From positions 1 to 5,407 of the forward strand of contig DSBB01000127.1 in assembly GCA_011046175.1 (NCBI GenBank): a stretch of DNA of 5,407 bases, in the 5' to 3' direction. Under the pieces are notes generated by a model, which saw only the letters and a program-made list of their open reading frames with translations, ran no database searches and was not told the DNA's origin. This stretch comes from Candidatus Hydrogenedentota bacterium. Its GTDB lineage: Bacteria; Hydrogenedentota; Hydrogenedentia; Hydrogenedentales; CAITNO01. How positions within the stretch are numbered: position 1 is the first letter of the stretch; every line of letters begins with the position of its first letter. The translations under genes were made by a program, and so were the position numbers. Positions 1-5,407 of the stretch are shown here, one piece after another.

Positions 1-685
1 CGTCCAGCACTACGGCGCCTGCGGCGACTTTCGCGCCCTCGCCCACTTCGATGTTGCCCAGTATCTTTGCGCCAGTCGAGATGAGCACGCCCCGTCGAAT
101 TTTGGGATGGCGGTCGCCGCGTTCCTTGCCCGTGCCGCCCAGCGTGACGCCGTGCAACATGGACACGTTTTCCTCCACCACCGCTGTTTCGCCGATAACC
201 ACGCCCGTGGCGTGGTCAATGAAAAAGCCTTTGCCGAGTTTGGCGGCGGGATGGATGTCCACGCCCAGTATGTCCGAGATGCGGCTTTGCAGGAACAGGG
301 CGAGATGCATGCGGTCCTGGTGCCAGTAATAATGGGCGACGCGCTGCGCCTGAATGGATAAATAGCCCTTGAAATACAACAGCGGCTGCGAGTATTTTCG
401 GCAGGCGGGGTCGCGCTCATGCACCGCCAGCAGGTCTTCGCGCGCATATTCTCCGAGATGCGCCGCTGCGGCAAAGGCGTCCTGTATCAGGTCCCGCAAC
501 GTCAGCGCGGGCAACGTCACGCTTTCGAGCTTGCCGGCAATCTGAAAGCCCAGCGCATCTTCGAAGGTTTTGTGATTCAGAATTGTTGCGTGCAGGAAGC
601 TTGCAAGCATCGGCTCGCGCCACGCGCCTTCCGCCGCCTCGGCGCGAATCTGCTCCCACAAGGTGTCACGGTTCGACTGTTCCAT
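1..685 (-). CDS. cysE: Serine O-acetyltransferase, C-terminus cut by window edge
   Basis: This enzyme transfers acetyl from acetyl-CoA to L-serine, giving O-acetylserine, the carbon skeleton for cysteine; it acts in the cytoplasm. I translated 228 residues from the ATG at 685-683. Residues about 5-110 match the helical N-terminal serine acetyltransferase domain, and from about residue 140 a left-handed hexapeptide-repeat fold begins. Visible family motifs are DIHPAA (143-148), DHATG (157-161), GETAV (165-169), HGVTLGGTGK (starting at 153 + 25) and DRHPK (191-195). Asp143, His158 and His193 fall at the same numbers as the catalytic and active-site residues of the E. coli enzyme, so the N-terminus is full length. 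The start is supported by AAGGAG at 690-695. About 45 C-terminal residues, including the tail involved in cysteine feedback and binding to cysteine synthase, lie outside the window. No adjacent cysteine gene is visible. Confidence 0.96.
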   Translation of the reverse strand, partial: MEQSNRDTLWEQIRAEAAEGAWREPMLASFLHATILNHKTFEDALGFQIAGKLESVTLPALTLRDLIQDAFAAAAHLGEYAREDLLAVHERDPACRKYSQPLLYFKGYLSIQAQRVAHYYWHQDRMHLALFLQSRISDILGVDIHPAAKLGKGFFIDHATGVVIGETAVVEENVSMLHGVTLGGTGKERGDRHPKIRRGVLISTGAKILGNIEVGEGAKVAAGAVVLD

Positions 686-689
686 TTTT

Positions 690-695
690 CTCCTT
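690..695 (-). promoter_or_regulatory. Ribosome binding site of cysE
   Basis: On the minus strand AAGGAG is followed by AAAA and then the ATG of cysE. It is a strong Shine-Dalgarno match with a slightly short 4-nt spacer. It fixes the start codon at 685, which also agrees with the numbering of conserved residues in the protein. Confidence 0.8.
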
Positions 696-700
696 AACGT

Positions 701-720
701 ATGTCGTTCAATTACGACAT
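701..720. promoter_or_regulatory. Perfect 7-bp palindrome in the cysE leader
   Basis: ATGTCGT (701-707) and ACGACAT (714-720) are exact reverse complements separated by the 6-nt TCAATT. The element ends 5 bp before the cysE Shine-Dalgarno sequence. It could be an operator for a dimeric repressor or activator of cysE, or an RNA hairpin in the 5' leader close to the ribosome binding site. The palindrome is seen directly; the role is inferred from position only. Confidence 0.45.
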
Positions 721-926
721 CCTTCCATGCATGCCATCCCACCACGGATGTTGCCGCCACCTTGTTTCCGTTTTATTTTCTTTGATTGGCGCGTTGCTTG
801 TAAATCCGACAGCCTGCATCTTCGTGCGATTCCAATTATCCAGCCATCATTATGCGTAAAACCGATGGCAATTCGTAACTGTCTGGCAAGCATAATAAGT
901 TGAAGCCGTTGTACGCCAGAAAACAG

Positions 927-1012
927 CCGTCATTCCCGCAAAAGCGGGAATCCATAACCATACTCACAACTTATCACCCGCTTTCTGGATTCCCGTTTTG
1001 CGGGAATGACGG
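927..1012. repeat. Composite inverted repeat, two dRS3-like units
   Basis: The left arm (927-954) and right arm (986-1012) are near-perfect reverse complements around a 31-nt centre; the right arm lacks one G. Each arm is itself a small palindrome. The left unit is ATTCCC-GCAAAAGC-GGGAAT at 932-951, and the right unit is the same motif with a 7-nt core at 989-1007. The form ATTCCC-N8-GGGAAT is the consensus known as dRS3 in Neisseria, and similar elements occur in many other genomes as dispersed repeats. The whole could fold as one long hairpin or two short ones in RNA or DNA. I see no transposase and no clear target duplication. It may also act as a transcription barrier between its neighbours. 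Confidence 0.8.
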
Positions 1013-1153
1013 GCACCCGCTGTTATTAGGGCATATTGTGCGACCTGCTAGATAGTTACGGCAATTCATTGTATATCTGCGAGATTATCGGTCATAAACT
1101 GCGATCAAAGAAATATTTAATCTGGGCTGCGTGTAACGCCCGCTTTAGAGGCG

Positions 1154-1444
1154 CTATGACGCTGCTTGTTCCGGTTGCGCCGCTTTTGCCTTCGCCCTAG
1201 GCTTTGCTTTTGCCTTCGTCCGGCGTTTTGTTGCGGCTGTTGCGGGCATGCAAAAATAGAACACGCGCAAATGTTCGAGTAACAGTCCCAGATGTTCCTG
1301 AAACGAATCGTCCATGTCCACGCCGAGAGCGGCTATCTCGCCGCACAAAGTCTCCCATTCTTCATGGTTCCACACGCCTTGTTGCTTGACGACAAAATCA
1401 CCAAGTTTTTTGGTCATCTTTTGTAAACTGTGAGTTGCAGCCAT
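1154..1444 (-). CDS. Small hypothetical protein with Lys/Ala-rich tail
   Basis: I do not recognise this 96-residue protein. The ATG at 1444-1442 is chosen because GGAGG (1452-1456) sits 7 nt upstream; an in-frame start at 1492 would add 16 residues with no comparable site. Residues about 1-64 look like a compact amphipathic helical domain with two acidic stretches (HEEWETLCGEI around 28-38 and MDDSFQEHLGLLLEHL around 44-59) and several Trp, Phe and Tyr. Residues 73-87 are strongly basic (KRRTKAKAKPRAKAK), followed by a neutral QPEQAAS end. Basic Lys-Ala tails are typical of histone H1-like and other nucleic-acid-binding proteins, so DNA or RNA binding is a reasonable guess. There is no signal peptide or membrane segment. 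It stands alone, transcribed divergently from tolB and in the same direction as cysE, 468 bp away. Confidence 0.72.
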   Translation of the reverse strand: MAATHSLQKMTKKLGDFVVKQQGVWNHEEWETLCGEIAALGVDMDDSFQEHLGLLLEHLRVFYFCMPATAATKRRTKAKAKPRAKAKAAQPEQAAS

Positions 1445-1451
1445 GACAGGT

Positions 1452-1456
1452 CCTCC
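1452..1456 (-). promoter_or_regulatory. Ribosome binding site deciding the start of the small basic protein
   Basis: GGAGG on the minus strand lies 7 nt before the ATG at 1444. This canonical spacing is the best single argument that the frame is a real gene and that the upstream ATG at 1492 is not used. Confidence 0.7.
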
Positions 1457-1608
1457 ACTAGGTTGTATCGCCGGATTCTCGGCGCCGGGCACATCATGGT
1501 TCCACGGCGCCTTTACTAATGATGCCTACTATGCCGTGTAACGGATACTGTTCAGAATCAGGCATTATTATAAACCAAACCATGTTGTTATTATACACCA
1601 TTCAACCT

Positions 1609-1638
1609 TTGTAATGCTTGGGCGAGTTATTTTATAGG
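1609..1638 (+). promoter_or_regulatory. Possible sigma70-type promoter for tolB
   Basis: TTGTAA (1609-1614) and TATAGG (1633-1638) are separated by 18 nt, each matching four of six consensus positions. If used it would give a leader of roughly 290 nt before tolB, containing the 1775-1828 stem-loop. The match is weak and comes from an AT-rich stretch where such matches are expected by chance. Confidence 0.22.
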
Positions 1639-1774
1639 CACGCATGGGCATCGTTTGCTTTAAGCGGCAATAATGCACAAAGTCTGAGCCATATACCTGC
1701 CCCGCCCCGCTGAAGCGAGAACAACATGCAACGTTCGAGATCGCGGTCTCTGACCGATAAGGCGCCTCATCAGT

Positions 1775-1828
1775 TCCGAAAAACCTTCCGCATATCCCTT
1801 TGTTGGAACTTGCGGGGCGTTTTCCGGA
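1775..1828 (+). promoter_or_regulatory. Long imperfect stem-loop in the tolB leader
   Basis: The 18-nt arms TCCGAAAAACCTTCCGCA (1775-1792) and TGCGGGGCGTTTTCCGGA (1811-1828) pair at 14 of 18 positions by Watson-Crick rules and 16 of 18 if two G-U pairs are allowed, with an 18-nt loop. No T-run follows on either strand, so it is not an ordinary intrinsic terminator. It lies 105 bp before the tolB start. A structured 5' leader, a small RNA or a decayed repeat are all possible. Confidence 0.4.
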
Positions 1829-1917
1829 TGAAATAGACCATGCAGTCCTGTTATTCTACAGGGTAAGGCAAGGCGTTATGCGCTTGCGGAAATCAAAAGC
1901 GCGAGATTGGTTACCAT

Positions 1918-1925
1918 AAAGAGGG
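1918..1925 (+). promoter_or_regulatory. Ribosome binding site selecting the GTG start of tolB
   Basis: AAAGAGGG lies 8 nt before the GTG at 1934-1936. The in-frame TTG at 1907 has no such site, and starting there would put extra residues before the signal peptide. The GTG start gives a conventional signal sequence. Confidence 0.65.
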
Positions 1926-1933
1926 TTGTTAAC

Positions 1934-3250
1934 GTGTCAAAAAACAGATTGTTCGTGTTGCCGGTGTGCGCGTTGCTGTGGAGCGTTGTTTCGGCGCAGG
2001 CGCAGCCTGCTGTGCGCATAGACTCGGGGCTTCGCGCCGACATGCGCATCACCATTGCGGTGCCGCCTTTTGTGGCGGTCACACCGGAACACCGCGCGCT
2101 TGCGGAAGAAATGGCGCAGGTGGTTGCGGACGACCTTGCGTTTTCCGGCTTGTTCATTCTGCTGCCGCCTTCCATGTATCCTCCGGGATTTGTCGGCATG
2201 GAACGGGACGTGCAGCATATCAACCTGAGCGCATGGCGCGCGACCAAGGCGGAAAACCTGGTGTATGGCGTCGTTTTTCAGGAGGGCAGCCAGCTGGTGG
2301 CGCAATTCCGTCTGTTCGACCTGTATTCAAACCAGCAGCTTTACGGCCAGGAAGTGCGGGTTGAGCGCGACCACTATCGTCTTGCGGCGCACCGTTTTTC
2401 GGAAGAAGTACTGCGCCATACCGACGGCGTGCCGGGTATCGGCACCACGGAGATCCTGTTTGCCGGCGCCACGGGCGACGGGCACAAGGAGATTTACGTG
2501 TCGGATTACGACGGCTCAAACCTGAGGAAGATCACGAGCCATCAATCCGTTTCGATCATGCCTGAGGTATCGCCGGACGGCAACAGCGTGGTGTATCTTT
2601 CCTACAAGGATCGGTATTGTTTTCTGTATATTTTCGACCGGGCAAGCGGCGTGTCGCGCGCATTGTCAAAGGAAGTGGGGCTGAACAGCGCCGCTTCATG
2701 GTCTCCCGACGCGAAGCGGCTCGCCATGACATTGAGCAAGGACGGCAACGCGGAGATATATCTGCGCGATCCCAACGGCGACAACGCGACACGGATCACC
2801 AACAACCGTGAAGGCGACACGTCGCCGTGTTTTTCGCCGGACGGCAGGCGCATCGCGTTTGTGAGCGACCGGGGCGGCCGCCCCCAGATATACGCCATGA
2901 ATGTGGACGGTTCCGAACAAACCCGGCTGAGTTTCCACGGCGGCAGCGCCTACGACCCGGCGTGGTCACCCGATGGCAAAAGCATTGCGTTCGTGTCGGT
3001 CAAGCCCGGCGAGGGCTTCGAGATTTACACCATGGGGGCGGACGGTTCGAATCCCATGCGCATGACCGATTCCAGTGGCGTCAACGAATCGCCCAGCTGG
3101 TCGCCTGATTCGCGCCATCTCGTATATTCATCAACACGGGGCGGGCGCCCTGAACTTTGGACATTCACCATCGGCACGGGCGAGGAACGGCGCATCAGCC
3201 GTTTGAGCATCGGCGCCGAAGGGCCCACCTGGGGACCGCGCCGCCGGTGA
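1934..3250 (+). CDS. tolB: Tol-Pal system periplasmic beta-propeller protein TolB
   Basis: TolB works in the periplasm, where it binds Pal and TolA and helps keep the outer membrane attached during cell division. The predicted protein is 438 residues, close to the usual ~430. Residues 1-23 form a signal peptide: SKNR, a hydrophobic stretch LFVLPVCALLW, then AQA with likely cleavage after Ala23. Residues about 27-165 are the alpha/beta N-terminal domain, starting VRIDSG. From about 170 a beta-propeller follows, with repeated PD40/WD40-like blades marked by EVSPDG (211), SWSPDA (255), CFSPDGRRIAFVS (299), AWSPDGKSIAFVS (343) and SWSPDSRHLVYSS (388), each followed by an E/QIY or ELW strand and usually DGS. 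The last blade ends GPTWGPRRR. Start is GTG at 1934. The HAD gene follows after 63 bp. tolQ, tolR, tolA and pal are not in the window. A generic TolB-like propeller protein is the main alternative, but the N-terminal domain and signal peptide favour true TolB. Confidence 0.92.
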   Translation: MSKNRLFVLPVCALLWSVVSAQAQPAVRIDSGLRADMRITIAVPPFVAVTPEHRALAEEMAQVVADDLAFSGLFILLPPSMYPPGFVGMERDVQHINLSAWRATKAENLVYGVVFQEGSQLVAQFRLFDLYSNQQLYGQEVRVERDHYRLAAHRFSEEVLRHTDGVPGIGTTEILFAGATGDGHKEIYVSDYDGSNLRKITSHQSVSIMPEVSPDGNSVVYLSYKDRYCFLYIFDRASGVSRALSKEVGLNSAASWSPDAKRLAMTLSKDGNAEIYLRDPNGDNATRITNNREGDTSPCFSPDGRRIAFVSDRGGRPQIYAMNVDGSEQTRLSFHGGSAYDPAWSPDGKSIAFVSVKPGEGFEIYTMGADGSNPMRMTDSSGVNESPSWSPDSRHLVYSSTRGGRPELWTFTIGTGEERRISRLSIGAEGPTWGPRRR

Positions 3251-3313
3251 ACGCCGCGCCATGCCGTTTAGTGCGTCAACGACAGGTTATTCCGAACAGG
3301 CGTGAGAGCAACC

Positions 3314-4681
3314 ATGCAGCAAAAGCCGCAAAAATTTACTGATTCGCCGGGCGCGGCGCGGTTAATCTCACAACTGAGCGACGCCTTTGCCGTTGTTGAG
3401 AATCCGCCTTATGTCTTCCCGCCTTACGATGTGTACGCAATGGCCGCTCCGCGAACGCATCTGGAAGACGGTCTTGCGGCGGCGGTCATGGATATGGACG
3501 GAACCACCACCACGACGGAGGTGTTATGCACGGGCGCGCTTGAAACGATGATGCGGCGATTGTGCGGGCTGGACGACCGTCCCGAAACGCCCATCCTTGA
3601 CCACGGACGGGATTACCCGCACATCATCGGCAACAGCACGACAAAGCATGTGCAATATCTGGTGAACACCTACCGAAACGGCTTTGCGGCGGATGCTGTT
3701 TGCCGCCATTTTATTGCGTCGTGCGCATGGACGCTCGCCAACGCTTTGGATGCCCGCCGCGCAAGGGAAGCGGAGAATGCGTTGCAGGTTCAGGGTTTGG
3801 GAGAGGCGCTTCAAAACCCCGTGTTTCAGGCGCATTGCGCAAGACTCAAAGCGGGCGCGGCATACAACGCGCAAACTGTGGCGCCGCTGGCCGCGCAATA
3901 CCAACATTTCCTGCGCATGGAATCCGTTGCGGACCTGACCCGTATCGGCATCGAGGTGTATTACCAGCAGTACCACGAATCGCTGAAGGCCATCGCCGGA
4001 GGCGCGACAACGCACGGGCCCGTCCGGCGGCGTCCGATTGAACCCATGCCGGGCGTCGGCGTCGCGCTGGCGCTGCTGAAAGGCTGGCTGCGGGAAGATG
4101 CGGCGCGGTTGGGCGACCTCCTTGCGGCGCATCTTCGCGCCACGACGGGTGCGGACGAAGCCGACATCACCGCCGGACTGGCACGGCTGCCCCGGCTGGG
4201 GGCGTATTGTGCCGCGCGCCCCGTCAAACTGGGGCTGGTTACCTCCTCCATTGCGGCTGAAGCTGATATTGTCCTCGATGAAGTGTTCCGTGTTATTCGG
4301 GACGAGATTGCCGGGTGGCCGTTGCCGGGTGAGCGTCGCAGTGCGCTGCTGGCGCATTTTCGAGAACCGGGCAATGTGTACGATGCGCGGATTACCGCGT
4401 CAGACTCGAGCGAAATCCGGTTGAAGCCTCATCGTGATTTGTACGCCATTGCCCTGCACGCCATGGGCATTGCGCCGGATATGTTTCACCGGGTTGCGGG
4501 ATTTGAAGACAGCGAATCCGGCGCCATCGCCATACGCGCCGCAGGCATTTCGCTGTGTTGCGCCCTGCCCTTCGCCATGACCCAAAACCATCAGTTCGCG
4601 GCGGCGACGCATGTATGTCGCGGCGGCATGCCGGAAGTGGTCCTGCTGAAGAGTTTCTTTCTTGATGACGCGCTGTTCTGA
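3314..4681 (+). CDS. HAD-superfamily hydrolase with very large cap insertion
   Basis: This is a 455-residue cytoplasmic protein with all four motifs of the haloacid dehalogenase superfamily, class I, beta-phosphoglucomutase-like. Motif I is VMDMDGT (58-64), with Asp60 as the expected nucleophile and Asp62 as general acid/base. Motif II is LGLVTSS (306-312). Motif III is Lys371 in LKPHRDLY. Motif IV is GFEDSESG (396-403), with Glu398 and Asp399 as metal ligands. Family members are usually ~220 residues with a ~75-residue cap after motif I; here about 240 residues separate motifs I and II, mostly helical and rich in Ala and Arg. About 55 residues precede motif I. The substrate, presumably a phosphorylated metabolite, cannot be told from sequence. 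ATG 3314 is preferred, with purine-rich GAGAG nearby; GTG 3302 would add four residues. It follows tolB after 63 bp, probably in one transcript, and ends 3 bp from the convergent oxidase gene. Confidence 0.88.
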   Translation: MQQKPQKFTDSPGAARLISQLSDAFAVVENPPYVFPPYDVYAMAAPRTHLEDGLAAAVMDMDGTTTTTEVLCTGALETMMRRLCGLDDRPETPILDHGRDYPHIIGNSTTKHVQYLVNTYRNGFAADAVCRHFIASCAWTLANALDARRAREAENALQVQGLGEALQNPVFQAHCARLKAGAAYNAQTVAPLAAQYQHFLRMESVADLTRIGIEVYYQQYHESLKAIAGGATTHGPVRRRPIEPMPGVGVALALLKGWLREDAARLGDLLAAHLRATTGADEADITAGLARLPRLGAYCAARPVKLGLVTSSIAAEADIVLDEVFRVIRDEIAGWPLPGERRSALLAHFREPGNVYDARITASDSSEIRLKPHRDLYAIALHAMGIAPDMFHRVAGFEDSESGAIAIRAAGISLCCALPFAMTQNHQFAAATHVCRGGMPEVVLLKSFFLDDALF

Positions 4682-4684
4682 CGG

Positions 4685-5407
4685 CTATTGCAGGTGTGCA
4701 AGCGTTTTTTTCGTGGCATTGTGGGCGGACGTCACGCAGTCGTTCAGTCCTATGCCGCGGTAGGCGTTGCCCGTGAAAACAAGCCCGGGCATGGCTCGCT
4801 CCGCTTCTTCAATGGTCTTGAGGCGCGCTTCGTGGCCAAGGACGTATTGAGGAATGCCGCCTTGATGCCGGAACATGCGCGCGAAGGACGGTTCCCCTTT
4901 TATTTGCAGCAGCGGATGCAGTTCCCGTTTCATGCAGTCCAGCAGCGTGGCGTCGGCAAGGTGTACGGCTTCGGGGTCGGGCGCGCCGCCGTACATGACG
5001 CGCAGCAATACCCTGTCCTCCGGCGCTTCAAAGGGAAACAGGGACGAAGTCCAGATGCAACCGAGCAGGCGCAAGCCCTGCCCGCGCGGCGCAAGGAATC
5101 CGAATCCGTCCATGTCATGTCCCACCTGCGCGCGCTCATATCCGGCGCACACCACGGCAAGCCCGGCATACGGGATGTCCGCCAGCGCCAGCGCCAGCGT
5201 CGGAGACAAATCGCGGGTGATTTTCGCCGCCGCGTTCGCAGGCGTTGCCACAACAACCGCGCGCGCGGCGCAGGATTCGCCCGAGGACAAATGCGCCACA
5301 TATCCCGCTTCACGCCGCTCGACGCGCTTGACCTCGGTATTGTAGCGAATGCGGTCGCCCAGCGCGGTCGCCGCCGTTTTCGGCAGTTCGCCGATACCGC
5401 CTTGAAA
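4685..5407 (-). CDS. hemY: Protoporphyrinogen oxidase (FAD-dependent), N-terminal half cut by window edge
   Basis: This oxygen-dependent FAD enzyme oxidises protoporphyrinogen IX to protoporphyrin IX, the step before iron insertion in heme synthesis; related enzymes in the coproporphyrin pathway oxidise coproporphyrinogen instead. The frame is open to the window edge, giving 240 residues, roughly the C-terminal half of a ~450-470-residue protein. In the visible part, residues 1-8 FQGGIGEL match the family's GG-x-x-x-L segment. VVVATPA (51-57) is a typical strand of the FAD fold. GFGFLAPR (101-108) and LLGCIWTSSLFP (114-125) are characteristic of the family. IPQYVLGHEARL (185-196) and GNAYRGIGLNDCV (213-225) form the C-terminal FAD/substrate signature. 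A GTG at 5299 is an internal codon, not the start. The N-terminal GxGxxG motif lies beyond the window. The gene converges on the HAD gene, so the two share no promoter. Confidence 0.94.
   Translation of the reverse strand, partial: FQGGIGELPKTAATALGDRIRYNTEVKRVERREAGYVAHLSSGESCAARAVVVATPANAAAKITRDLSPTLALALADIPYAGLAVVCAGYERAQVGHDMDGFGFLAPRGQGLRLLGCIWTSSLFPFEAPEDRVLLRVMYGGAPDPEAVHLADATLLDCMKRELHPLLQIKGEPSFARMFRHQGGIPQYVLGHEARLKTIEEAERAMPGLVFTGNAYRGIGLNDCVTSAHNATKKTLAHLQ
4688..4711 (+). terminator. Possible weak intrinsic terminator of the tolB-HAD transcript
   Basis: TTGCA (4688-4692), loop GGTG, TGCAA (4697-4701), then GCG and seven T residues (4705-4711) follow the HAD stop by 6 nt. The stem is only 5 bp with two G-C pairs, and GCG interrupts the stem and the T-run, so it would be weak. 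It lies entirely inside the 3' end of the convergent oxidase gene, where the T-run reads as its Lys-Lys codons. Confidence 0.35.

Larger units (their letters stand above)
686..1153. other. Intergenic region between the small basic protein gene and cysE
   Basis: No convincing gene is present on either strand. A 61-codon minus-strand frame at 708-893 and a plus-strand frame at 583-903 have no recognisable protein features and no good ribosome binding site. The region is less GC-rich than the flanking genes. It contains the cysE palindrome near 710 and the paired inverted repeat at 927-1012. The cysE promoter must lie here or close by, but I see no clear -35/-10 pair on the minus strand. Confidence 0.6.
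1445..1933. other. Divergent intergenic region upstream of tolB
   Basis: This region separates the minus-strand small gene from plus-strand tolB. Its first half (about 1540-1680) is AT-rich and promoter-like. It contains TTATTATA twice, at 1565-1572 and 1588-1595, and a possible plus-strand promoter at 1609-1638. The second half holds an imperfect long stem-loop at 1775-1828 and small hairpins at 1744-1756 and 1847-1862. Two short plus-strand frames exist, 36 codons at 1726-1836 and 13 codons at 1878-1919; neither can be called a gene on sequence alone. Confidence 0.55.

Noticed and set aside
10..474. A 154-codon minus-strand frame and overlapping plus-strand frames at 51-697
   Set aside because: They overlap the cysE reading frame, which has unmistakable conserved motifs and catalytic residues; the other frames have low-complexity, Arg/Ser/Cys-rich translations typical of shadows.
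708..893. A 61-codon minus-strand frame between the repeat and cysE
   Set aside because: No clear ribosome binding site, no recognisable features, and its 3' end runs through the cysE leader palindrome.
927..1012. The paired inverted repeat as a CRISPR array or intact insertion sequence
   Set aside because: There are only two units in inverted, not direct, orientation, with no regular spacers and no transposase frame.
1744..1756. Small hairpin CGGTC-TCT-GACCG
   Set aside because: A 5-bp stem with no T-run or conserved context is expected by chance in a region of this size.
1726..1836. A 36-codon plus-strand frame starting MQRSRSRSLTDK
   Set aside because: Only a weak purine stretch precedes the ATG, the translation is Arg/Ser-rich without a domain, and it overlaps the 1775-1828 stem-loop, which explains the sequence equally well.
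1907..1933. TTG at 1907 as the tolB start
   Set aside because: It lacks a Shine-Dalgarno site, while GTG 1934 has AAAGAGGG at 8 nt and yields a normal 23-residue signal peptide.
3524..4357. A 277-codon minus-strand frame opposite the HAD gene
   Set aside because: It lies antisense within a gene carrying all four HAD motifs, has no recognisable domain, and its length is explained by the high GC content of the opposite strand.
5297..5299. GTG at 5299 as the start of a 204-residue protein
   Set aside because: The frame continues upstream without a stop to the window edge and the extra 36 residues contain the family segment FQGGIGEL, so the codon is internal.

Overview
The window looks like a chromosomal housekeeping segment from a Gram-negative bacterium. 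TolB has a signal peptide and is a periplasmic, outer-membrane-associated protein, and the coding DNA is GC-rich while the two long intergenic gaps are visibly more AT-rich. Heme synthesis appears to use the oxygen-dependent, FAD-type protoporphyrinogen oxidase. Nothing here fixes the phylum. A deep-branching Gram-negative lineage (for example PVC-like or Hydrogenedentota-like) is possible, but this is only an impression from the unusual HAD protein and the gene order.

Layout. Positions 1-685 (minus) hold most of a serine acetyltransferase gene (cysE), cut off at the left edge. Positions 686-1153 are non-coding. They carry a perfect 7-bp palindrome just upstream of the cysE ribosome binding site and an ~86-bp composite inverted repeat built of two ATTCCC-N7/8-GGGAAT units, which resembles the dRS3-type repeats of other Gram-negative genomes. 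Positions 1154-1444 (minus) encode a 96-residue protein that I do not recognise, with a Lys/Ala/Arg-rich tail. Positions 1445-1933 are a divergent intergenic region with candidate promoters and a long imperfect stem-loop at 1775-1828. Next come tolB (1934-3250, plus), then after 63 bp a large HAD-superfamily hydrolase (3314-4681, plus). Finally the C-terminal half of protoporphyrinogen oxidase lies at 4685-5407 (minus), convergent with the HAD gene with only 3 bp between the stops and cut off by the right edge.

How the genes relate. CysE makes O-acetylserine for cysteine synthesis, TolB belongs to the Tol-Pal envelope system, and the oxidase acts near the end of heme synthesis. These are separate pathways and I see no single system uniting them. 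TolB and the HAD protein are probably cotranscribed: same strand, short gap, no terminator visible between them. tolB has none of its usual partners (tolQ, tolR, tolA, pal) inside the window. The least-explained items are the HAD enzyme with a cap-sized insertion of about 230 residues, the small basic-tailed protein, and the structured leader upstream of tolB. I found no CRISPR array, transposase, tRNA or rRNA gene, and no convincing previously undescribed multi-gene system.
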